Below, piece by piece: positions 34,461-43,120 of a DNA stretch of 64,000 nucleotides. This stretch comes from Mesorhizobium sp. WSM4904. GTDB taxonomy: Bacteria; Pseudomonadota; Alphaproteobacteria; Rhizobiales; Rhizobiaceae. Position numbers and translations under genes: made by a program. Under the pieces are notes generated by a model. That model saw nothing but the letters and a program-made list of their open reading frames with translations. It was not told the origin of the DNA and made no database searches. The stretch spans positions 5,341,001 to 5,405,000 of the forward strand of contig NZ_CP121354.1 of the NCBI RefSeq assembly GCF_029674545.1. Reading direction: 5' to 3'. The first letter of the stretch is position 1. Every line of letters starts with the position of its first letter.

Positions 34461-35462
34461 CTAAAGCTCGATCTGATGCACCCTCGGCTCACTCGCCGCA
34501 GGCGGCACTTTCCCTTCCATGATCGCCGCAATGTCGCGGCGCAGGAAATCGAGCGGGCCGATCACCGGTAGCGCCTGCGGCGCGAAGCGGGCGTTGTCGC
34601 TTGCCGATTTCAGCACGCGACGGTCCTGATGCAGCGCGATGGTGAAGAGCGGCTTGAAGGCGAGCGCCTTCAGCTCGCCGAGCAGGCCCTGGCGCCGGCC
34701 GATCAGCCAGCCGACGCCCTCGACGGTACGCTCGTCGGCCTGGCGCAGATGGAAGGTCGTGGCGAGCACCAGCCCGTTCCCGCCCCAATATTCGAGTTCG
34801 GCGATGCCGGGATGGCGGAAGCGACCGATGGTTTTCACCCGCTCGCCTTCCAGCAGCCGGCTGATCAGCCCTTGCTGGCGATCCTCGCCGGTGTAGGTCG
34901 CCTCCACCCAGCCCTCGCCGCCGGTCACCTCGACCCGGACCTGATGGCGCTTCGAGGTCAGGCCGCGCAGCAGGCCCTTATGCGTGAAGTGGGTGTGGGT
35001 GGCATCGAGGATGTTCTCGGCGACATCGATGAGGGTCGACTGCGTCGATGAGCGCACCCGCCGCACGATGATGTCCTTGCCCTGCATGCAATGGAGGTAA
35101 GGTTCGCCCCGCGGCGAGCCGGACGAGACGAAGACGACGCCGTCGCGCTCGATCGCCGCGTAGCGGCGGACCCGGTAATGCGGCATCGCGCCGACATGGC
35201 CGGGAATGGCGGTGCAGCGGCCTTCGCCGTCATACCGCCAACCGTGGTAGGGGCATTCGATCTCGCCGCCGACCACCTTGCCGGTCGAGAGCTCGACCAG
35301 CCGATGCGGGCAGCGGTCGAACAGGGCGGCAATGCCCTGCGCCGAGCGGAACAGCACCATAGGCCGGCCATCGAGCAGGATGCGCTTCGGCCGCTTGCCG
35401 ATGTCGGCCGAGAGCGCCACCGCCTGCCAGAAATCCTTGCTGTGATCACGGCGCTCGCTCAC
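34461..35462 (-). CDS. Rieske non-heme iron oxygenase, last gene of the six-gene operon
   Basis: 333 residues. The N-terminal Rieske [2Fe-2S] domain has C51-x-H53 ([11 protein letters not shown]) and C70-x2-H73 ([11 protein letters not shown]). The catalytic domain carries the mononuclear iron ligands D153, H156 and H161 ([16 protein letters not shown]), so it should be active and hydroxylate or dealkylate a substrate with an external reductase, which is not encoded here. It resembles the single-component group (vanillate demethylase, PaO/choline monooxygenase-like) more than ring-dioxygenase alpha subunits. GTG 35462 overlaps the upstream stop (GTGA), with AGGAGG 8 nt before it. Confidence 0.88.
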   Translation of the reverse strand: MSERRDHSKDFWQAVALSADIGKRPKRILLDGRPMVLFRSAQGIAALFDRCPHRLVELSTGKVVGGEIECPYHGWRYDGEGRCTAIPGHVGAMPHYRVRRYAAIERDGVVFVSSGSPRGEPYLHCMQGKDIIVRRVRSSTQSTLIDVAENILDATHTHFTHKGLLRGLTSKRHQVRVEVTGGEGWVEATYTGEDRQQGLISRLLEGERVKTIGRFRHPGIAELEYWGGNGLVLATTFHLRQADERTVEGVGWLIGRRQGLLGELKALAFKPLFTIALHQDRRVLKSASDNARFAPQALPVIGPLDFLRRDIAAIMEGKVPPAASEPRVHQIEL

Positions 35463-36604
35463 AGTTCGAACCTCCTCAGCAGGGGAATGCCAATTCCCGC
35501 CAGCACCGTTTCCATGATGCGGATTGCGACACGCTTGCGAAGCGGAAGGTGCGCGGCGTAGACCGCGTTGTACTCGATCGCGGCAATGGCGCCGCGCAGG
35601 CGTTTGAAGCTTGCGGCGCCGGCGCTCATGTTGAAGAACTGGCCGCGCGCGCTGGCATGGTCCTGCCCCATCGCCATCACCATGCGATAAAGCCCCTCGC
35701 CGAGCGGCAGGCCGGTGTCGTAGCCGACGATGGGCTGGGTGAGCGTGCCGCCATTTTCGAACAGCCCGGTGACCGCGACCAGCTCGCCGCCCGGCCGGCG
35801 CAGGCCGGCAAGGCTGATGATGCCGCGCCGATGCATCTCGGCGATGTAGCGGGCCGTGTAGTGTGGATTGAGCAGCGTGTATTTCTCCAGATAGAGCATG
35901 TTGTAGAGCTGCTCGGCGCGCGCATAGTCGGCCTCGGTGAAATCGGCATCGCCGATCCGCTCGAAGGGCGTGGTGCCGAGCTGCTTGCGGTCGCGTTTCA
36001 GGTTCTTCGTCACGGCGGGCGCGGCGCCGCGGTCGGCGAAGATATAGATCTGACGCGCCGCCAGCATGCGAAAGCCCTCTGCCTTCAGCGCTGCGATGCT
36101 CGCCGGATCGGCGATCTCGTTCAGCGAGCGGATGACGATGGCGCGATCGGGAAAGCGCGCGACCAGCGCCGATCTGAGTGCGGCAACAGTTTGCCGGTCG
36201 AGCAGCGGCACCGGATTGGTGGAATAGAGCCAGTTGTTGGCCTGCGCCTGATGGTCGAGGCCGCTTGCCCTGACCAGCGGCGCGCAGGCGCCGATCAGAG
36301 CCGCGAGCGAGCGGCGCAGCAGCGGGTGGGTGGCGAAGTTGCGTGTCTCGTCTATCGCATAGTCGATATAGGCGCCGGACGGACAGCAGATATAGCAGTT
36401 CGGCGCTTCACTGGCATCGTTGAGCGTCAGCGGGAACGTCCGGCCCGCGACCTCGAAGGTCTCGACCCTGGTCGTCAGGTTGGCGATGAGGTCGCCGACC
36501 GGTATCTCGTTGAACAGGTGCACGAAAGCTTCGACCTTGGCCGGATTGTTTTCGACCCGGTCAGCCTGCTGGATCAGCTTTTCCGCGGCGGCCGTCCGGC
36601 TCAT
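35459..36604 (-). CDS. GNAT/FemAB-like putative acyltransferase
   Basis: 381 residues. I do not firmly recognise the family. The N-terminal half contains [25 protein letters not shown] with three Cys and a helical block; the C-terminal half (about 200-360) has a GNAT-like order: [81 protein letters not shown] and [16 protein letters not shown], as in FemAB/Acetyltransf_6 proteins that use acyl or aminoacyl donors. Coupled to the ligase gene upstream (ATGA overlap, GGAG 8 nt upstream). Transfer of the ligase-activated acyl group is a reasonable inference. Confidence 0.65.
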   Translation of the reverse strand: MSRTAAAEKLIQQADRVENNPAKVEAFVHLFNEIPVGDLIANLTTRVETFEVAGRTFPLTLNDASEAPNCYICCPSGAYIDYAIDETRNFATHPLLRRSLAALIGACAPLVRASGLDHQAQANNWLYSTNPVPLLDRQTVAALRSALVARFPDRAIVIRSLNEIADPASIAALKAEGFRMLAARQIYIFADRGAAPAVTKNLKRDRKQLGTTPFERIGDADFTEADYARAEQLYNMLYLEKYTLLNPHYTARYIAEMHRRGIISLAGLRRPGGELVAVTGLFENGGTLTQPIVGYDTGLPLGEGLYRMVMAMGQDHASARGQFFNMSAGAASFKRLRGAIAAIEYNAVYAAHLPLRKRVAIRIMETVLAGIGIPLLRRFEL

Positions 36605-37857
36605 GGCGCCCGCTCCAGCCGGCATTCGACGCGACGCAGCTTTCGGCTTGTTTCCAGCGACAACGAAGTGCGGACGAGATCGACCGTCGCATCGGCCTTT
36701 CGCGCTTCCAGCAGCACGCGCACCGCCTGATGAGCGGCGGCTGCCGCCTCGTCGGCGAGTGCCGGCGGAAGCCTGAGCTCGATCCAGTCCGGCGCAATCT
36801 GGACGAGCCGAAAATCGTCGATGCGGCGGTCGGCTTTGAGCACGGCGTTGCGCAGCACGTCCGGTGTGATCAGGATCGGACCGCCTTTCGAGGACAGGCG
36901 GAAGACATCGTCCATGCGGCCGACGATCTCGTCCACGCAACGCAGCGGCGAGCCGCAGCGGCAAGGCTGACCGGAAAGCCGCAGCAGGTCGTTCATGCGG
37001 TAGCGCGCCATGATCTGCGTTCGGCGGCGGAAAGCCGTGACCAGCGGCGTCACCAGCCCCTCGCCTGCCGGCTCGAATTCGAAGTAGACGGAGTCCTCGG
37101 CAAGATGTAGGCCGCCCTGCCGGCAGGTTACGGCGAACAGGCCTTCGGTCGCCATGTAGATCTGGTCGAGCGGCAACCGGAAGAAAGCTTCTATGACAGG
37201 ACGGTCGACCGGATCGAGCGTCTCGGCGGCGGAGAAGATACGCTTCGGCTGGAGCCGGAAGCCTTCGATCGCGAGGTGCCGCAAGATCTTCGGCGGCGCG
37301 ATGATCACTGTCGGATCGAAGCTTTCCAGCGCCGCACGCCAGTGCTCCGGCCCGAGCGTCAAGTCGAAGAAGGCGAGCTTGATCAGCCGCGACTTGCGGG
37401 CGCTGTCATAGAGCCCGGTGTTCTGCGGCAGGATGACGGCGACGCGCATGCCGCGCCAGAGAAGATCGGGGGCCGCCTTGGCGAGGATCGTGCCCAGCCA
37501 GCGGTATTTTTCCGCCTCGGAGATCACGAACAGGCCGCGATTGCCAGACGTGCCTGTGCTGGCGCCGACAGCAAGCGAACCGGCGCGGCCGTCGCGCGCC
37601 AGCGCCGCCCAGGCCTCGGCGGCGGCAAGGCCATGGATGTTGAATTCGTCGAAGCGCGCCATCAGCAGCGCCTTGTCGGTGACCGGCAGGTCGGCGAGAC
37701 GGGCCGGCGCCTTGCCGTAAAACGGCGCGCGCGGCAGGTCGCGGTCGAGGAAGCGGCGCAAGGCCGCCGCCTGCCAGCGTTCGAAGTCGGCGCGGCTCTT
37801 GCGCGAGACCCGGCGCGTCAGGGCAAAGGAGCCAACCGCCTCCGCCAGAGCGCTCAT
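36601..37857 (-). CDS. PaaK/CoF-synthetase-like adenylate-forming ligase
   Basis: 418 residues, ANL-superfamily fold of the phenylacetate-CoA ligase/coenzyme F390 synthetase branch. ATP loop: [16 protein letters not shown] (98-113). Further motifs: [43 protein letters not shown] (adenine-contact), [18 protein letters not shown] (YRxxD) and a short CRCG zinc-like pair ([20 protein letters not shown]). The lysine-bearing C-terminal subdomain is present (SRKLRRVEC). It should adenylate a carboxylic acid for transfer to a thiol or amine. Overlaps the genes on both sides by 4 nt. Confidence 0.82.
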   Translation of the reverse strand: MSALAEAVGSFALTRRVSRKSRADFERWQAAALRRFLDRDLPRAPFYGKAPARLADLPVTDKALLMARFDEFNIHGLAAAEAWAALARDGRAGSLAVGASTGTSGNRGLFVISEAEKYRWLGTILAKAAPDLLWRGMRVAVILPQNTGLYDSARKSRLIKLAFFDLTLGPEHWRAALESFDPTVIIAPPKILRHLAIEGFRLQPKRIFSAAETLDPVDRPVIEAFFRLPLDQIYMATEGLFAVTCRQGGLHLAEDSVYFEFEPAGEGLVTPLVTAFRRRTQIMARYRMNDLLRLSGQPCRCGSPLRCVDEIVGRMDDVFRLSSKGGPILITPDVLRNAVLKADRRIDDFRLVQIAPDWIELRLPPALADEAAAAAHQAVRVLLEARKADATVDLVRTSLSLETSRKLRRVECRLERAP

Positions 37858-38687
37858 CCCGCCTCCGGATCGCTCGATGAGAGATCGTAGGATGTCGGCG
37901 CAGGGTCATGGCAGAGCATCACCTCGCCGCCAGTGGCGAGGAAGCGGCAGAGCATGGCGCTGGTCGGCTCTATCGCCGCGGCATCCTCGGCAATCAGCGT
38001 TGCCGGGAAGCCTGGCGTGCGGTTTTCCGTCAAGGCGGCGAGCAGCCATTGCACGTCGACGGCATAGAGCAGCGGCCGCTCGAGGCTGGCGAACAGCAGG
38101 CCGAACTGGCCGTCGGCATGTCCAGGAAGATCGACCGCGATCACGCTGCCGTCGCCGAAAAGGTCCGTGCCGCCGGGGAAGCCGTCGCGCGCGTCGACGC
38201 ACGGCTTGGAGGACAGGCCGTCCAACCGCGTTTCGAAATCCGGCGGAAAGAGCTCGGTGAAGACGCCGTGGCGCAAGTTCTGTCGCGGCGTGCGGGATCT
38301 GACCCGCGCCCAGGCCGCGTCGCTGGCGATGAAGCGCGCCTTGGGAAACAGCGACAGGCCGGAAATGTGATCGGCATGAAAATGGGTGACTATGACGGTG
38401 CGGATGTCATCAGGCGACAGGCCGAAGCGCTTCAGCACCGGCAAGACCTGTTCGGCGGCGTTGAGGTCGGGTTTCAGCAGCGCGCCGTAGAGCCGCAGCA
38501 TCCGGCCGCGCCGCTCGCCGGTGAGCGCCTCCGGCGTGTAACCCGTGTCGACCAGCACCGGACCGGCGACGGGATGAAAGATCAGCCCGTAGCGGACGCG
38601 CAGCCGCACGCTCCGCCACGACCCACCGCGCAGGATCAGCCGCTCGGCGGCGCTGACGCAGGCACTGTTGGCAAAGACCATCTTCAT
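37854..38687 (-). CDS. Metallo-beta-lactamase-fold hydrolase (lactonase-like)
   Basis: 277 residues. MBL fold with the dinuclear zinc motif TVIVTHFHADHISGL (H102, H104, D106, H107), DLPGHADGQFGLL, LLYAVDVQWLL and a terminal EVMLCHDP His. The N-terminal half (LRVRYGLIFHPVAGPVLVDTGYTPEAL) resembles the AHL-lactonase/AttM group rather than glyoxalase II or true beta-lactamases. It may hydrolyse a lactone or thioester made by the neighbouring enzymes. ATG 38687 overlaps the stop of the SDR gene. Confidence 0.85.
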   Translation of the reverse strand: MKMVFANSACVSAAERLILRGGSWRSVRLRVRYGLIFHPVAGPVLVDTGYTPEALTGERRGRMLRLYGALLKPDLNAAEQVLPVLKRFGLSPDDIRTVIVTHFHADHISGLSLFPKARFIASDAAWARVRSRTPRQNLRHGVFTELFPPDFETRLDGLSSKPCVDARDGFPGGTDLFGDGSVIAVDLPGHADGQFGLLFASLERPLLYAVDVQWLLAALTENRTPGFPATLIAEDAAAIEPTSAMLCRFLATGGEVMLCHDPAPTSYDLSSSDPEAG

Positions 38688-39667
38688 AGCGTGGCCCTGC
38701 CGGCGAAGGTGCGATCGAGCCCTTGCTCGAAGGAAATCTTTGGCGCCCAACCGAGCACGCGCTTCGCCTTGGAGAGATCGAGGCTCTGCGCATAGGCGAA
38801 GAGGCCGAGCCCGTAGCGGGTGACCGGCGGCTCGGGCCGGCCGGGCAGTCTGAGCGCCACCGCTTCCATCAGTCCGGCCGCCAGCATCGCCGGCATGAGC
38901 GGCATCGGCCGCCAGCGCGCCCCGATCCCGGCGCGGGCGCAGGCCTCGTCGGCGATGCGGCGCACCGGCAGCACCTCGCCGCCGGAGATGTTGAAGATCT
39001 TGCTCTCGGTCTCCCTGGGTGCTGTGAGCGCCGCCATGACCGCATCGACGACATCGTCGACATGGGTGAGGTCGATCGCGGCCCGGCCGCCGCGAAACAG
39101 CGGCAGCGGCCTTCTCTTCGCCGCCTTGATCAGCCGCGGCAGCAGCGCGCGGTCGCCGGCGCCATAGATGCCGCGCGGCCGCAGCACCACCGGATGGACG
39201 GCTGGCGCGGCGAGCACGATCCGCTCCGCCTCGCGCTTGGTGAGTGCGTAGTGGTTGACGGGCTCCGGCAAAGCCGCGTCCTCAACAAGATCGAGCTGGT
39301 CGCGAAAGGCAAAGCAGACGGACGGGCTGGAGATGTGGACGAAGCGGCTGACACCTTGCCGCACCGCGAAGTCGAGGAGGCTTCGCGTCGCCGTGACGTT
39401 CGCGGCCGCGAAATCCTGCAACCGGCCGAAGGGCGCCGAGAGCGCGGCGCAATGGATGATCCGTTCGACCTTGCTAAGCCTCGGATCGAACACGCCGTCG
39501 AGCGGCCGTGCGAGATCGTGGCGGATGATGCGATGGCCGGCGGCTTCGAGCGCGGCGCAGCGTGCCGCATCGCGGCCGAGCCCGAGCGCCAGCGTGCCGG
39601 ATGCAGCCAGCCGCCGGAGCACGTGAGAGCCCAAGAAACCGCTGGCGCCGGTGACGAGCACGACCAT
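38684..39667 (-). CDS. NAD-dependent epimerase/reductase (3beta-HSD/OleD-like SDR)
   Basis: 327 residues. Extended SDR with VLVTGASGFLGSHVLRRL (3-20), IIHCAALSAPFG, FVHISSPSVCF and the catalytic NHYALTKREAERI (Y140, K144); VVLRPRGIYGAGD and IDLTHVDDVVDAV follow. In ketosynthase-linked clusters such as ole, this family reduces the beta-keto product to a hydroxy acid, a role that fits its place 2 nt after the FabH-like gene. Epimerisation of a sugar nucleotide is the alternative and has no support from neighbours. Confidence 0.83.
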   Translation of the reverse strand: MVVLVTGASGFLGSHVLRRLAASGTLALGLGRDAARCAALEAAGHRIIRHDLARPLDGVFDPRLSKVERIIHCAALSAPFGRLQDFAAANVTATRSLLDFAVRQGVSRFVHISSPSVCFAFRDQLDLVEDAALPEPVNHYALTKREAERIVLAAPAVHPVVLRPRGIYGAGDRALLPRLIKAAKRRPLPLFRGGRAAIDLTHVDDVVDAVMAALTAPRETESKIFNISGGEVLPVRRIADEACARAGIGARWRPMPLMPAMLAAGLMEAVALRLPGRPEPPVTRYGLGLFAYAQSLDLSKAKRVLGWAPKISFEQGLDRTFAGRATL

Positions 39668-39669
39668 GG

Positions 39670-40659
39670 TCAGGCTTCCAGCGCCATGCCGCCGAACGAC
39701 ACGCCGGCCGACGTGCCGAGGAAGAGCAGCTTCGTGCCCGGCGTCACGCGCCCCTCGCGGCGTGCGACATCGAGCGCGAAGGGGATGGAGGCGGCGATCT
39801 GGTTGCCGAAGCTGGCGGCAATATCGACCAATCTTTCCGGCGCGAAGCCCGTCTGGCGCGCCATATGCGCGAGCGCGAACGGGCTCGCCTGATGCGGCAC
39901 GACGAGATCGACGTCGTCATGCCGCCAACCGGCACGTTCCAGCAGCGCCGAGACGAAGCCGTTGAAATGGCGGGACGTCAGGCGGAACAGCTCCTTGCCA
40001 TCCATATGGAACAGGCTGTGGCGGGCGAACTCTTCCGGCTGCTTGTGGAAATCGAAGCGCGTGCCGCCGGAACCGATGCCGCAGGCCTCCCAGGCGGACG
40101 GATAGGTGCGCATCAGGCTGGCCGCCAGCCTGCCCTCGCCGGGCTCGGCCCTGCGCAGCACGGCTGCCGCCGCGCCGTCGCCGAAGAGTGCTGCAACCTC
40201 CGGCGCGTCCCGCCAAGGCAAAGCACGCGAGGCGACCTCCGACGAGAACACCAGCGCCGCCTCGCATTGCCCGGCCTCGATCATGCGGCCGGCTGTCTCG
40301 AAAGCGGTGAGGAAGCCAAGGCAGGTGCTGTTGACATCGAAGGCGGCGGCCGTGCCGTCGGCAAGGCCGAGGCGATGCATGACGAGAGGCGCCGTCGCCG
40401 GCAGCGGCTGGTAGGGCACGCCGCTGCCGCCAATGATCAGATCGACATCGCTTGGACCAAGCCCGGCGTCGTCGAGCGCAAGACGCGCGGCGGCGCAGGC
40501 GAGATCGATCTGCGATTCGGCCGCGCAGACATAGCGCTGGACGACACCGGTGGCGCTTTCAAGCGCGCCCCGGCCGAGGCCCAGCCTCTCCTCCAGCGTA
40601 CGAGTAGTGACGCACTCTGCCGGCACCGCCCTGCCGGTTCCGACGACCCTGATCCGCAT
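39670..40659 (-). CDS. FabH-like beta-ketoacyl synthase III, first gene of the operon
   Basis: 329 residues, thiolase fold with an intact KAS III triad: C113 (NSTCLGFL), H256 (VPHQASPF) and N286 (FGNQIAAS). It is not the housekeeping FabH: it sits outside the fab cluster, its Cys motif is STCLGF rather than AACAGF, and the acyl-pocket segments differ. Such paralogues prime specialised acyl pathways or join two acyl chains (OleA type). A GGGGGGAGG box abuts the ATG. First of six leftward genes with 4-nt overlaps or a 2-nt gap throughout. Confidence 0.88.
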   Translation of the reverse strand: MRIRVVGTGRAVPAECVTTRTLEERLGLGRGALESATGVVQRYVCAAESQIDLACAAARLALDDAGLGPSDVDLIIGGSGVPYQPLPATAPLVMHRLGLADGTAAAFDVNSTCLGFLTAFETAGRMIEAGQCEAALVFSSEVASRALPWRDAPEVAALFGDGAAAAVLRRAEPGEGRLAASLMRTYPSAWEACGIGSGGTRFDFHKQPEEFARHSLFHMDGKELFRLTSRHFNGFVSALLERAGWRHDDVDLVVPHQASPFALAHMARQTGFAPERLVDIAASFGNQIAASIPFALDVARREGRVTPGTKLLFLGTSAGVSFGGMALEA

Positions 40660-40826
40660 CCTCCCCCCATGGGCGCACTCGCGTTTATCTAAACCAAAAT
40701 GCGGTCGATAGCGATGTTCATGAGGCTCGGCTGATCACTTCAAGCAACAAGAAACTTGAGGCCTTGTTGCCAATTGCCGATGTGTCAAGCAGCGCGCCAA
40801 GCAGCGAGGGCGGTCCAAGCTACGGG

Positions 40827-41624
40827 TCAACCTTGTCCCAGAAACCGCCTCACCGCTCCCATGAATTCCGCCGGGCGCTCGACATTGAGCAGATGAACGC
40901 CCGGGAGCAGCACGAGCTCGGCGCCGGGAACCGTCGCCGCGATCGCCTCGCTGTGGCTGGCGAGCGTGACCTTGTCGTCTTCGCCGCCAATCACCAGCGT
41001 CGGCGCGATGATCAGCGAAATCGGGCGGCGCAGGTCGGCGTCGCGCACGGCGGCGAAGCATCCGGCAAGTCCTTGCGGCGACATTGCCAGGATCGCGGCG
41101 TGGAATTCCTCGACGGTGTCGTTCTCGCCGGCAAGCATCGAGGCAGGGAACCAGTTGCGCATGAACATGTCCGCCGTGGCCGACAGGTCGCTTGCCGCAA
41201 GCACGTTGCGGATCTGCTCGTCGAAATAGGACGCGGGTCCCAGATGCGGCGAGGTGTTGGAGAGAATCAAGCGCTCGATGCGTTCCGGCGCATGGATGCC
41301 CAGCCACTGGCCGACGAAGCCGCCGAGCGACAGGCCGAGGAAATGCACGCGGGCGAGCCCGAGGAAATCGAGCAGTTCGAGCACGTCGCGACCCAGCCGG
41401 TCGAGCGAATAGGCGCCGGCCGGCGCGTCGGAACCGCCATGGCCGCGAAAATCGTAGCGCAGCACCCGGAAGGATTTGGCGAGCTCTGCAACCTGGCCAT
41501 CCCACATGTGGAAGGTCGTGGCGATGGAATTCGACAGCACAAGCACCGGCCGGTCTTCCGGGCCGTCGAACCTGTAGGCGATGCGCGCGCCGTCGCCCGC
41601 CGTGAAATGAAGCGTTTCGGTCAT
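40827..41624 (-). CDS. Alpha/beta hydrolase, 3-oxoadipate enol-lactonase-like
   Basis: 265 residues. Alpha/beta-hydrolase with the nucleophile elbow FLGLSLGGFVGQW (S99), acid in VIGGEDDKVT and His in LPGVHLLNVERP. The overall pattern (LSNSIATTFHMWDGQ, LRYDFRGHGGSDAPAGAYSLDRLGRDVLELLDFLG) is that of PcaD of the protocatechuate branch of the beta-ketoadipate pathway. No other pca genes are nearby, so the true substrate may differ. AAGGA lies 6 nt before ATG 41624. Divergent from a LysR gene 120 bp away, its likely regulator. Confidence 0.85.
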   Translation of the reverse strand: MTETLHFTAGDGARIAYRFDGPEDRPVLVLSNSIATTFHMWDGQVAELAKSFRVLRYDFRGHGGSDAPAGAYSLDRLGRDVLELLDFLGLARVHFLGLSLGGFVGQWLGIHAPERIERLILSNTSPHLGPASYFDEQIRNVLAASDLSATADMFMRNWFPASMLAGENDTVEEFHAAILAMSPQGLAGCFAAVRDADLRRPISLIIAPTLVIGGEDDKVTLASHSEAIAATVPGAELVLLPGVHLLNVERPAEFMGAVRRFLGQG

Positions 41625-41744
41625 TTTGGATCCTTATCTTGATCAGGCGGGAGGTCGTCCCGCGTCGTTTCGATGAGGACGTTAGTCTGGTTACTATCGA
41701 AGAAAATTACTATGATTCGACGATCTCTGTAGGATGTTACGACA

Positions 41745-42665
41745 ATGCACGATTTGAAGCTCCACGATCTGAGGTGCTTCGACGCCGTGGCGAGCGAAGG
41801 CAGTTTTCAGGCCGCCGCGCTTGTCCTGAGCCGGACGCATCCTTCCGTCTTCGCCGCGGTCGCACGACTGGAAGAGCAGCTCGGCCTCACCCTGCTCGAC
41901 CGCAGCGGCTATCGGGTGAGCCTGACGGATGAAGGCCGGCAGTTCCAAGCGCGCGCCCGGCTGGCGCTACGCGAGCTCGAACATCTCCAGAGCTATGCGA
42001 GGCAGCTGGCGAGCGGCGAGGAAACCGTCCTGCGTGTGGTGATGGGCGACGTCTGCCCGAGGCCTAGAATACTCGGCCTGCTCAGCCGCTTCTTCGCCGA
42101 ACGGACCCGCACGCGCCTGCATCTGGAATATGAGGCGATCAGCGGGCCGATCGAACGGCTGATGGACGCCGAGGCCGATCTCGTCTTCCATCGCGCCAAC
42201 CCATCCGATCCGCAGCTCGAGCGGATCGATCTTTGCCAGGTTAACTTCGTGCCGGTGGCGGCGCCGAGCTTTCTGCCCTTCGACAAAGAACATGACATCA
42301 CCCCGGAAGCGATGCGGCCCTTCACCCAATGCGTGATACGCGATACCGCGCGGCGCCCCTCGCCGGAGAATTTCTTCGTCATCGACGGCGCGCATTCCTG
42401 CTCGACGCCGGACCATATGATGAAGAAGGAGCTGATCCTTCACGGCCTTGCCTGGGGCCATCTGCCGGAATGGCTGATCGAGGACGAGCTTCGAGACGGG
42501 AGGCTGATCTCCATCGCCGGCAGGCATATCCCCGGCCGCACCGAAACCGTTGCGGCAGTGCGGCGCCGCGACCGGCCGCACGGGCCGGTGGCCGAGGCGC
42601 TTTGGCTTTATCTGCAGGAGCAGGGACGCGACCAAACCCCAGAGAATCGGGGCAGCGTTCCTTAA
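41745..42665 (+). CDS. LysR family transcriptional regulator
   Basis: 306 residues: winged HTH at the N terminus (LRCFDAVASEGSFQAAALVLSRTHPSVFAAVARLEEQLGLTLLDR) and a periplasmic-binding-like effector domain. Divergent from the PcaD-like gene; the 120-bp gap has AT-rich sequence with repeated TTACTAT steps (from about 41690), suitable for a LysR site. Its stop codon overlaps the convergent holC stop within a shared TTAA (42662-42665). Confidence 0.88.
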   Translation: MHDLKLHDLRCFDAVASEGSFQAAALVLSRTHPSVFAAVARLEEQLGLTLLDRSGYRVSLTDEGRQFQARARLALRELEHLQSYARQLASGEETVLRVVMGDVCPRPRILGLLSRFFAERTRTRLHLEYEAISGPIERLMDAEADLVFHRANPSDPQLERIDLCQVNFVPVAAPSFLPFDKEHDITPEAMRPFTQCVIRDTARRPSPENFFVIDGAHSCSTPDHMMKKELILHGLAWGHLPEWLIEDELRDGRLISIAGRHIPGRTETVAAVRRRDRPHGPVAEALWLYLQEQGRDQTPENRGSVP

Positions 42666-43111
42666 GCCTTGCGCTCCCAGCGCCGGTCAGGCGTCTGCTG
42701 CCAATAGGTGACGGCGTGGCCGGCTTCCTTCATCGTCTTCCAGTGGCCGCGCGCGCCTTCGAGCTGTGCCGCGTCGTGGCCGTCGAACAGAAAGACCGCC
42801 CGCTCGTAGCCGGAAAGATTGGGCGGGGTCGCGCCATCGACGAGGAAACGGATCTGCGCGGCGTTCGGATTGCCCTCCCCCGTGGTCAGCAGGATCGGTT
42901 GCTCGGCCGGGTATGCCTCGCGGTCGGTGGCATGCGCCAGGAAGGAATCGTCGCGGAAAGTCCACAGATGCTGGTCGAGCGCGTCGCGCCGCTCCTCGGT
43001 TCCGGTCTGCACGACGGCGCGCCAGCCGCGCTCGACGCTGCGCTCGAGCAGGCCGGGCAGCGCCTCCTCGAGCGTCGATTCCGTCAGATGATAGAAGAGG
43101 ATGTCGGCCAC
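42662..43111 (-). CDS. holC: DNA polymerase III subunit chi
   Basis: 149 residues. Chi links the clamp loader to SSB. The pattern DILFYHLTESTLEEALPGLLERSVERGWRAVVQTG, LDQHLWTFRDDSFLAHA and AVFLFDGHDAAQLEGARGHWKTMKEAGHAVTYWQQ is full length for alphaproteobacterial HolC. GTG 43111 lies 9 nt after the pepA stop, with GGATAGG upstream; pepA-holC is a conserved pair. Confidence 0.93.
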   Translation of the reverse strand: MADILFYHLTESTLEEALPGLLERSVERGWRAVVQTGTEERRDALDQHLWTFRDDSFLAHATDREAYPAEQPILLTTGEGNPNAAQIRFLVDGATPPNLSGYERAVFLFDGHDAAQLEGARGHWKTMKEAGHAVTYWQQTPDRRWERKA

Positions 43112-43120
43112 CTCGAAAGC

